A stretch of 64,000 bases of DNA from Bosea sp. NBC_00550. GTDB taxonomy: Bacteria > Pseudomonadota > Alphaproteobacteria > Rhizobiales > Beijerinckiaceae. The notes under the pieces are model-generated. The model made no database searches. It was not told the origin of the DNA and saw only the letters and a list, made by a program, of their open reading frames with translations. Shown here piece by piece: positions 57,052 to 64,000 of this stretch (its first letter is position 1; each line of letters begins with the position of its first letter). The stretch is from assembly GCF_026020075.1 (NCBI RefSeq), contig NZ_CP102772.1, positions 682,001 to 746,000 of the forward strand. The letters are read 5' to 3'. Made by a program: the position numbers and the translations under genes.

Positions 57052-58566
57052 GTGACCGATCTTACCCGCCTGACGCTGACCGAGGCCCGCGACGGCCTGA
57101 AGGCCAAGACCTTCACCGCCACAGAGCTGACGAAAGCCCATATCGCCGCCGTCGAGAAGGCCCGCGCCCTCAATGCCTATGTGCTCGAAACGCCCGATCA
57201 CGCTCTGAAGCAGGCCGCCGCTTCCGACGAGAAGCTCGCCAAGGGGCAGGGCGGGCCGCTCGAGGGCCTGCCGCTGGGCATCAAGGACCTGTTCGCGACC
57301 GAGGGCGTGCGCACCACGGCCTGCTCGAACATCCTCGGCAATTTCGTGCCGGCCTATGAATCGACCGTCTCCAGCCAGCTCTGGCGCGACGGCGCGGTCA
57401 TGCTCGGCAAGCTCAACAACGACGAGTTCGCCATGGGCTCGTCCAACGAGACATCGGCCTTCGGCAACGTCGTCAACCCCTGGCGCCGCAAAGGCTCGAA
57501 TGTCTCGGCGGGCTCGAGCGGCGCCGTCGAGGGTAATCATCTCGTACCAGGCGGCTCGTCGGGCGGTTCGGCTTCGGCCGTCGCTGCCGATCTCTGCCTG
57601 GCCGCGACCGCGACTGACACCGGCGGCTCGATCCGCCAGCCGGCCGCCTTTACCGGCACGGTCGGCATCAAGCCGACCTATGGCCGCTGCTCGCGCTGGG
57701 GCATCGTCGCCTTCGCCTCCTCGCTCGACCAGGCCGGCCCGATTGGCAAGACCGTGCGCGACTGCGCCGTGATGCTGCGCTCCATGGCCGGCCATGATCC
57801 GAAGGACACGACCTCGGTCAATGCGCCGGTGCCGGATTACGAGCAGGCCGTCGGCCGCTCGGTGAACGGCATGAAGATCGGCATTCCCAGGGAGTACCGG
57901 CTGGAGGGTCTGAACCCCGAGATCGACGCGCTCTGGCAGAAGGGCATCGACTGGCTGAAGGCCGCTGGCGCCGAGATCGTCGAGATCTCGCTGCCGCACA
58001 CCAAATACGCTCTGCCGGCCTATTACATCGTCGCGCCGGCCGAGGCGTCGTCCAACCTCGCCCGCTATGACGGCGTCCGCTATGGCCTGCGCGAGCAGGG
58101 TAAGGACATCGTCGAGATGTACGAGAAGACCCGCGCCGCCGGCTTTGGCGCCGAGGTCAAGCGCCGCATCATGATCGGCACCTACGTCCTCTCGGCCGGC
58201 TATTACGACGCCTATTACCTACGCGCCCAGAAGGTTCGCACCCTGATCAAGCGCGATTTCGACGAGGCTTATGCGGCCGGGATCGACGCCGTGCTGACGC
58301 CCGCCACCCCCTCCGCCGCCTTCGGCATCGGCGAGAAGGGCTCGGCCGATCCGGTCGAGATGTATCTCAACGACGTCTTCACGGTGACGGTGAACATGGC
58401 GGGCCTTCCCGGCATCGCTGTTCCGGCGGGGCTGGACGCCCAGGGCCTGCCGCTCGGCCTGCAGCTCATCGGCCGCCCCTTTGACGAGGAGACGCTGTTC
58501 TCGCTCGGGCAGGTCATCGAGGAAGCGGCAGGCCGCTTCCCGGTTTCCGAGCGCTGGTGGGGCTGA
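57052..58566 (+). CDS. gatA: Glutamyl-tRNA(Gln) amidotransferase subunit A
   Basis: A 504-residue amidase that releases ammonia from glutamine for the transamidation. The Ser-Ser-Lys triad is seen in [11 protein letters not shown] (Lys), [17 protein letters not shown] (Ser) and [14 protein letters not shown] (Ser). Between GSN and LVPGGSSGG there are about 12 extra residues ([13 protein letters not shown]) compared with the usual two. The start is GTG. gatB is not next; it begins at 63442 beyond an opposite-strand efflux operon. Confidence 0.94.
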   Translation: MTDLTRLTLTEARDGLKAKTFTATELTKAHIAAVEKARALNAYVLETPDHALKQAAASDEKLAKGQGGPLEGLPLGIKDLFATEGVRTTACSNILGNFVPAYESTVSSQLWRDGAVMLGKLNNDEFAMGSSNETSAFGNVVNPWRRKGSNVSAGSSGAVEGNHLVPGGSSGGSASAVAADLCLAATATDTGGSIRQPAAFTGTVGIKPTYGRCSRWGIVAFASSLDQAGPIGKTVRDCAVMLRSMAGHDPKDTTSVNAPVPDYEQAVGRSVNGMKIGIPREYRLEGLNPEIDALWQKGIDWLKAAGAEIVEISLPHTKYALPAYYIVAPAEASSNLARYDGVRYGLREQGKDIVEMYEKTRAAGFGAEVKRRIMIGTYVLSAGYYDAYYLRAQKVRTLIKRDFDEAYAAGIDAVLTPATPSAAFGIGEKGSADPVEMYLNDVFTVTVNMAGLPGIAVPAGLDAQGLPLGLQLIGRPFDEETLFSLGQVIEEAAGRFPVSERWWG

Positions 58567-58584
58567 GGGAGTAGCTCCTCCCTT

Positions 58585-58733
58585 GTCATTCCGGGGCGGA
58601 CCGCAGGTCCGAGCCCGGAACCCATAGCCGCGAGAATCAAAAAAAGGGGCTGCGACGGTGCAGCCCCTTTTCCATTTCTGCGGTGTTCATGGATTCCGGG
58701 CTCTTCGCTGTCGCGAAGCCCCGGAAAGACGGC
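58585..58733. repeat. Palindromic repeat enclosing a terminator
   Basis: Ends GTCATTCCGGGG and CCCCGGAAAGAC, between the converging gatA and RND permease genes. Both halves resemble the copy at 35993-36139, but the middle is different and contains a separate hairpin terminator. Confidence 0.75.
58639..58671. terminator. Bidirectional intrinsic terminator
   Basis: GGGGCTGC (58646-58653) pairs with GCAGCCCC (58660-58667) around a short loop. A run of A residues precedes it and TTTT follows, so it can end transcription on both strands for the converging gatA and RND genes. Confidence 0.85.
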
Positions 58734-58740
58734 CGAGCGG

Positions 58741-61700
58741 TCAGTGCGCGCCGCTCGGCTGCTGCGGCACCTGCGCTGCGACCTTGCGCTTGCTCCCGCG
58801 CAGATCGGCCAGCCAGCGCACCATCACGTAGAACACCGGCGTGAAGATCAGGCCGAAGATCGTCACGCCCAGCATGCCGGAGAACACCGCGATGCCCATC
58901 GCCTGGCGCATCTCGGCACCGGCGCCGACCGAGATGGTCAGCGGCAGCACGCCGAGGATGAAGGCCATCGAGGTCATCAGGATCGGCCGCAGACGGGTGC
59001 GGGCGGCTGCGATCGCCGCGTCGCGACGGTGCATGCCTTCCTCCTCCGCCTGCTTGGCGAACTCGACGATCAGGATCGCGTTCTTGGCGGCGAGGCCGAC
59101 GAGCACGACGAGGCCGATATCGACGAGGATGTTCCGGTCGAGCCCGGCGTAGTTCACCCCGAACATCGCGGCCAGGATACACATCGGCACGATCAGGATG
59201 ACCGAGAGCGGCAGGAGCCAGCTTTCGTAAAGCGCCGCCAGCAGCAGGAAGACGAACACCACCGCTAGCCCGAAGGCGACGATCGCGGTGTTGCCGGCGA
59301 GCTTCTCCTGCAGCGCGATCTCGGTCCACTCGAAGCCGAAGCCGGCCGGCAGCCGCTCCGCCGCGATCTTCTCGACTGCCGCGATGCCCTGTCCGGTCGA
59401 GAAGCCGTGCGCCATCGAGAGCTGCACCTCGGCCGCCGGATAGAGGTTGTAGCGCGGCACGCGATAGGCGCCGGTCGTGTCCTGGAAGGAGGCGACCGAG
59501 CCGATCGGCACCATCTCGCCATCCGCGTTGCGGGTCTTGAGACCGGCGACGTCGCGCGTCGTGAGACGGAAGGGATTGTCGGCCTGCGCGGTGACGCGGA
59601 AGGTGCGGCCCAGCAGGTTGAAGTCGTTGATATAGGCCGAGCCCATATAGACCGACAGCGTCTCGAAGATGCGCGTGATCGGCACGCCGAGCATCTCCGC
59701 CTTGGTGCGGTCGATATCGGCATAGATCTGCGGCGTCTTGGTCGAGAACAGGGTGAAGGGCTGCTGGATGCCCTGCACCTGTCCGGCCGAGCCGGCGACG
59801 ATCCAGGCCGCGCCTTCCAGCGCGGGGAGCCCGCGGCCGCTGCGGTCCTGCACATAGCCCTTGAGGCCGCCGCCTGTGCCGATGCCGGGAATGGCCGGCG
59901 GCTCGATCACCAGAGCGAAGGCCTCGGGAATCGAGAACATCTGCTGGCGCAGATCGTTCAGGATGCCGGCGGAGGTCAGTCCCGCCTTCTCGCGATCCTT
60001 GAACGGAGCGAGCGTGACGAAGGCGACGCCGGCATTCGGCGCGATCGTGAAGGTCGCGCCGTCGAGGCCGGCGAAGGCCACGGTGTGGGCGACGCCCGGC
60101 CGCGACTGCAGCAGTTCGTTGGCCCTGCGCAGCACCGCGTCGGTGCGCTGGAGCGAGGCGCCCGGCGGCAGCTGCATCGCGACGATGAAGTAGCCGCGGT
60201 CGAGCTGCGGCACGAGGCCGGTGGGGGTCCTGCGGATGTCCCAGACGGTCGCGGCGATCAGGCCTGAATAGACGATCAGCAGGATCACCGCGATGCGGAT
60301 GAGCCGGGAGGTGATGCGTCCATAGGTCCGCGAGAGCCAGTCGAAGCCCGCATTGAAGTAGTGGAAGAACCAGCGGATCGGCGCGCCCAGCTTGTAGAAG
60401 AATCCGTGCTGCTCGTTCTCGTCATGCTTCTTGTGCGGCTTCAGCAGCACCGCCGACATGGCCGGCGACAGCGTCAGCGAGACGAAGCAGGAGATCGCCG
60501 TCGAGGCTGCGATCGTGACCGCGAACTGCTGGTAGAAGGTGCCCTGCAGGCCGCTGATGAAGGCAGTCGGGATGAACACCGCGCAGAGCACGAGCGCGAT
60601 CGCCAGCAGCGCGCCGCCGACCTCGTCCATCGTCTTGTGCGCCGCTTCCTTCGGCGACATGCCCTCGGCCAGATAGCGCTCGACGTTCTCCACGACCACG
60701 ATCGCGTCGTCGACGACGATGCCGATCGCCAGGACGAGCGCGAGCAGCGAGATCGTGTTGAAGGAGATTCCGACCGCGCTCATCACGAGGAACGTGCCGA
60801 CCAGCGAGACCGGGATCGCGACAATCGGGATGATCGCGGCGCGCCAGGTCTGCAGGAACAGGATCACCACGACGACGACGAGCGCCACCGCCTCGAGCAG
60901 GGTGTGAACCACGGCGTCGACGGATTCCCCGATGAACTCGGTCGGGTTGTAGATGATGCGGTGCTCGAGGCCGGCCGGGAACTGCTTGGCCATCGTGTTC
61001 ATCGTCGAGATCAGCGAGTCTGAGGTCGCGAGCGCGTTCGAACCTGGCCGCTGGAAGACGGCGATGGCGACGGTGTTCTTGTTATCGAGATAGGCGTTGG
61101 AGGTGTAATCCTGCGAGCCGAGCTCGACGCGGGCGATGTCGCGCACGCGGATCGTGCCGCCATCGGCGTCGGCACGCACGACGATGTTCTCGAACTCGGA
61201 GACATCCGTTAGGCGGCCGAGCGTGTTGACCGAGAGCTGGAAGGCCTCGTCCGACTTCGCCGGCGGCTGGTTCAGCGCGCCTGCGGCCACCTGCACGTTC
61301 GCGGCCCGGAGCGCGGCGACGACGTCGCCCGCCGTCAGGTTGCGCGACGAGACCTTGGCCGGATCGAGCCAGATGCGCATCGAGAAGTCGCGCGCGCCGA
61401 AGACCTGCACGTCGCCGACGCCGTCGACGCGGGTGAGCACGTCCTTCACATAGAGCGAGGCGTAGTTGGAGATGTACTGCGCGTCGCGCGACCCGTCCGG
61501 CGAGATCATGTTGATGACCATCAGGAAGTCGGGCGAGGCCTTGCGCGTCTGCAGGCCGAGCTGGCGAACCTCCTGCGGCAGGCGCGGCTCGGCCTGCGAG
61601 ACGCGGTTCTGCACCAGCACCTGCGCCTGGTCGATGTCGACGCCGGCCTTGAACACGACGTTGATCGTCACCCGCCCGTCGCCGGTCGACTGCGAGGTGA

Positions 61701-61941
61701 TGTAGAGCATGTCGTCGACGCCGTTGACCTCCTGCTCGATCGGCGTCGCCACCGTGGCGGCGACGACCTCGGCCGAGGCGCCTGGATAGGTCGCGGTGAT
61801 CGAGACGGTCGGCGGCGCGATCTCGGGATACTCGGAGATCGGCAGCGAGCGCTGGGCAATGGCACCGGCGATCGTCAGCAGCACCGAGAGCACGGTGGCG
61901 AAGATCGGCCGGTCGATGAAGAAATGGGCGAAGCGGAACAT
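58741..61941 (-). CDS. RND efflux transporter permease
   Basis: A 1066-residue inner-membrane pump of the HAE1 (AcrB-like) group. The start MFRFAHFFIDRPIFATVLSV is family-typical and the two proton-relay aspartates are in GIVVDDAIVVVENVERYL (near 405). The large periplasmic loops and twelve helices are present. With the adaptor just upstream it would export drugs or other hydrophobic molecules; the outer-membrane channel is not in the window. Substrate unknown; a Bep/Acr-like multidrug role is likely. The SD lies in the 71-base gap after the adaptor. Confidence 0.94.
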   Translation of the reverse strand: MFRFAHFFIDRPIFATVLSVLLTIAGAIAQRSLPISEYPEIAPPTVSITATYPGASAEVVAATVATPIEQEVNGVDDMLYITSQSTGDGRVTINVVFKAGVDIDQAQVLVQNRVSQAEPRLPQEVRQLGLQTRKASPDFLMVINMISPDGSRDAQYISNYASLYVKDVLTRVDGVGDVQVFGARDFSMRIWLDPAKVSSRNLTAGDVVAALRAANVQVAAGALNQPPAKSDEAFQLSVNTLGRLTDVSEFENIVVRADADGGTIRVRDIARVELGSQDYTSNAYLDNKNTVAIAVFQRPGSNALATSDSLISTMNTMAKQFPAGLEHRIIYNPTEFIGESVDAVVHTLLEAVALVVVVVILFLQTWRAAIIPIVAIPVSLVGTFLVMSAVGISFNTISLLALVLAIGIVVDDAIVVVENVERYLAEGMSPKEAAHKTMDEVGGALLAIALVLCAVFIPTAFISGLQGTFYQQFAVTIAASTAISCFVSLTLSPAMSAVLLKPHKKHDENEQHGFFYKLGAPIRWFFHYFNAGFDWLSRTYGRITSRLIRIAVILLIVYSGLIAATVWDIRRTPTGLVPQLDRGYFIVAMQLPPGASLQRTDAVLRRANELLQSRPGVAHTVAFAGLDGATFTIAPNAGVAFVTLAPFKDREKAGLTSAGILNDLRQQMFSIPEAFALVIEPPAIPGIGTGGGLKGYVQDRSGRGLPALEGAAWIVAGSAGQVQGIQQPFTLFSTKTPQIYADIDRTKAEMLGVPITRIFETLSVYMGSAYINDFNLLGRTFRVTAQADNPFRLTTRDVAGLKTRNADGEMVPIGSVASFQDTTGAYRVPRYNLYPAAEVQLSMAHGFSTGQGIAAVEKIAAERLPAGFGFEWTEIALQEKLAGNTAIVAFGLAVVFVFLLLAALYESWLLPLSVILIVPMCILAAMFGVNYAGLDRNILVDIGLVVLVGLAAKNAILIVEFAKQAEEEGMHRRDAAIAAARTRLRPILMTSMAFILGVLPLTISVGAGAEMRQAMGIAVFSGMLGVTIFGLIFTPVFYVMVRWLADLRGSKRKVAAQVPQQPSGAH

Positions 61942-62012
61942 GGAAATGTCCTGTCCGGAAAAGGCGGGTGGGCGCCCGCAGGCGCCCATGTTTCAATCTT
62001 GGAGGCGGTCGC

Positions 62013-63167
62013 TCAGTTCGTCGTCGCGACCTTGATCTCGCCGGGCTGCGGCGTGACGGCGACACCGGGGCGGACCATGGGATTGGCGTTGCCGCCGATG
62101 ATCACCTTGTCCTCGACCGTCAGGCCGGAGCGGATCACCCTCAAGCCCTCGCTGATCGGCCCGAGCACGACTGGCTTCGGCACGACCTTGTTCTCAGGGC
62201 CGACCGTCAGGACGACCTTGCTCGCCTGGTCCGAGGCGATGACCGTGTCGGGCACCAGCAGCGCGTCGGATTCGCCGGCGAAGAAGCGCAGGCGGCCGAA
62301 CACGCCGGGCGTCAGGAACTGGTCCTTGTTGTCGAACACGGCGCGGCCGCGGATCGTCGCCGAACGGGCGTTCAGGGCGTTGTCGAGGAAGTTGACCTTG
62401 CCGCGGCGACCCCATTTGGTCTCGTCGGAAAGCCGCACCTCGACCGGTGTCCCGGTGTCCTTGCTGGTCGTGTCGCGCAGATTGGCCATGCGGTTGTACC
62501 GCAGGAAGTCGGCTTCCGAGACGTCGAAGGTGAAGTAGATCGGAGCCACCGCGACGATGGTCGTCAGCAGCGTCGCCCCCGACTGCCCGCCGGCGATCAG
62601 GTTGCCCGGATCGACGCGGCGGTTCGAGATGCGGCCGGAGAGCGGCGCGCGCACCTCGGTCCATTCGAGATTGAGCTCGGCGTTCTTGAGATTGGCCTCG
62701 GCGCCCTGCAGCGATCCGATCGCGCTGTTGAGGTTCGCGCGGCGCTGGTCGACGTCGCGAGCCGTGATCGTGCGGTTCTGGGTCAGGCCCTCGGCGCGGT
62801 CGACCTCGTTCTGGGAGAGCTCGACCTGGGCCTTCGAGCGGGCGACCTCGGCACGGGCAACGTCGACAGCCAGTTTGTAAGGCCGCTGATCGATGGTAAA
62901 GAGCAGGTCGCCCTTCTGGACGATCGAGCCGTCCGGGAAGTGCACGCTGTCGATGAAGCCGGAGACGCGGGCGCGCACCTCGACCTGCTCGCTCGCTTCG
63001 AAGCGGCCGGTATACTCATCCCAGTTGGTGATGCGCTTGGCGAGCGGGCTGGCGACCTGAACCGGTGGGGCAGGCGGCGCTCCCTGGGCAGCGGCGTCGA
63101 GTGCGGTGAAGCCGGTCGACGTGGCAATAGCGGTGAACACCAGGCCGATGAAACGGCTGCGTGGCAT
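62013..63167 (-). CDS. RND efflux periplasmic adaptor subunit
   Basis: A 384-residue membrane-fusion protein. It has an N-terminal signal (GLVFTAIATSTGFTALDAAA), the barrel-sandwich start VRARVSGFIDSVHFPDGSIV, an alpha-helical hairpin (LAVDVARAEVARSKAQVEL) and beta-barrel and membrane-proximal domains. It precedes the permease gene by 71 bases. GGAG stands 5 bases before MPRSRF. No TetR or MarR regulator is adjacent; control is unknown. The upstream region faces gatB. Confidence 0.93.
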   Translation of the reverse strand: MPRSRFIGLVFTAIATSTGFTALDAAAQGAPPAPPVQVASPLAKRITNWDEYTGRFEASEQVEVRARVSGFIDSVHFPDGSIVQKGDLLFTIDQRPYKLAVDVARAEVARSKAQVELSQNEVDRAEGLTQNRTITARDVDQRRANLNSAIGSLQGAEANLKNAELNLEWTEVRAPLSGRISNRRVDPGNLIAGGQSGATLLTTIVAVAPIYFTFDVSEADFLRYNRMANLRDTTSKDTGTPVEVRLSDETKWGRRGKVNFLDNALNARSATIRGRAVFDNKDQFLTPGVFGRLRFFAGESDALLVPDTVIASDQASKVVLTVGPENKVVPKPVVLGPISEGLRVIRSGLTVEDKVIIGGNANPMVRPGVAVTPQPGEIKVATTN

Positions 63168-63441
63168 GACGGAACTCCGTGTGGCGGACCGGCGCAACAT
63201 AGCGGGTTTTCCGGTCTGTGCCGCAAAAAGGGATGGGGAGTGACGAATGTCAAGAACCATCACCCATCATAGAGCGCAATATTGCGTCATATAAGTCATA
63301 TTCCCGCCATCTGGTTGCAGGAGCGCAACGGCGCTGCACCATGACGGGGCGGTTTGATGCGGCGGATCGAGGCAACGACGCTTGCCGCACGCCCGCTGAC
63401 ATCGTAACGCGTAGGCGACCATTCGAGCCGGAAGATTTCAG

Positions 63442-64000
63442 ATGAATGCGCATGCCCGCCCCGCCGACCCGAAGAAGCTGATCAAGGGCGCGACCGGCGA
63501 TTGGGAGATCGTCGTCGGCATGGAAATCCATGCCCAGGTCACCTCCAATGCCAAGCTGTTCTCCGGCGCCTCGACCGGCTTCGGCGCCGAGCCCAACGAG
63601 CATGTCAGCCTCGTCGATGCGGCCATGCCCGGCATGCTGCCCGTCATCAACGCCGAATGTATCCGCCAGGCCGTGCGCACGGGGCTCGGTCTGAGCGCGC
63701 AGATCAACAACCGTTCGGTCTTCGATCGCAAGAACTACTTCTATCCCGATCTGCCGCAGGGCTACCAGATCAGCCAGTACAAGAGCCCGATCGTGGGCGA
63801 AGGCGAGATCGTCGTCGATCTCTCGCCGACCGAGCAGATCACGGTGGGCATCGAGCGGCTGCATCTCGAGCAGGACGCCGGCAAGTCGATCCACGACCAG
63901 CACCCGACCATGAGCTTCGTCGATCTCAACCGCTCCGGCGTGGCGCTGATGGAAATCGTCTCGAAGCCGGACCTGCGCTCGGCGGACGAGGCGAAGGCCT
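63442..64000 (+). CDS. gatB: Amidotransferase subunit B, 5' part only
   Basis: The first 186 residues of GatB, open to the window end. [21 protein letters not shown], then [18 protein letters not shown] and [20 protein letters not shown] are family-typical. The start ATG has GGAAGA about 7 bases before it. GatB binds the misacylated tRNA in the GatCAB complex. The rest lies beyond the window. Confidence 0.94.
   Translation, partial: MNAHARPADPKKLIKGATGDWEIVVGMEIHAQVTSNAKLFSGASTGFGAEPNEHVSLVDAAMPGMLPVINAECIRQAVRTGLGLSAQINNRSVFDRKNYFYPDLPQGYQISQYKSPIVGEGEIVVDLSPTEQITVGIERLHLEQDAGKSIHDQHPTMSFVDLNRSGVALMEIVSKPDLRSADEAKA

Overview
The window looks like a chromosomal segment of a GC-rich alphaproteobacterium of the order Hyphomicrobiales. 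A Bosea-like or Methylobacterium-like genome is my best guess, from gene content and style only. Supporting signs are an imuA-imuB-dnaE2 cassette behind a GAAC-N7-GAAC LexA box, EcfG-type stress promoters (GGAAC-N16/17-CGTT), an APS-type cysH with cysD and cysN, a DUF2778 envelope protein, DUF982 and PRC-barrel proteins, and gatCAB. I found no tRNA, rRNA, CRISPR array or complete insertion sequence.

Layout. 0-6 kb: a cytochrome P460-like protein, an SDR and a Tat-exported aldo/keto reductase opposite a LysR regulator, then a PAS-GGDEF-EAL protein. 6-15 kb: an accessory, stress-flavoured region of short genes. It holds a frameshifted methyltransferase, small unknown proteins, a zinc alcohol dehydrogenase, a YciF-like ferritin-fold protein, DUF982 and PRC-barrel proteins, a VOC protein, a cupin and a class V aminotransferase. 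Four exact EcfG-type promoters lie here, two of them back to back around one palindrome. Decayed gene pieces also cluster here. 15-21 kb: the SOS mutasome operon; two palindromic repeats sit in frame inside dnaE2. 21-25 kb: the sulfate assimilation operon cysH-cysD-cysN, where CysN carries a DUF2061 membrane tail instead of an APS kinase.

25-33 kb: a catabolic cluster that fits aerobic 2-aminobenzoate (anthranilate) breakdown through CoA thioesters. It has a CoA ligase, acyl-CoA dehydrogenase, enoyl-CoA hydratase, MarR regulator, SDR, RidA-like protein and, divergently, the two-domain monooxygenase/reductase. 33-43 kb: an MFS transporter, DUF2778 protein, RidA, a chemoreceptor, topA, panB and a serine hydrolase. 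43-48 kb: pyrB, a small membrane protein, a dihydroorotase-like gene lacking the metal ligands, plsY and dprA. 48-56 kb: an AEC transporter, two small exported proteins, ruvX, GNAT, a YeiH-type membrane protein, a 2-hydroxyacid dehydrogenase, adenine deaminase and a UPF0173 hydrolase. 56-64 kb: gatC-gatA, an RND efflux pair on the other strand, and the start of gatB, cut by the window end.

A dispersed palindromic repeat family (GTCATTC[CT]GGG-like ends) recurs through the window. Four of its intergenic copies sit between converging genes, one ends panB, and related elements have entered dnaE2. No wholly new multi-gene system is evident. The strongest leads are the in-frame repeats in dnaE2, the EcfG promoter island, the CysN-DUF2061 fusion and the RidA-containing 2-aminobenzoyl-CoA cluster.
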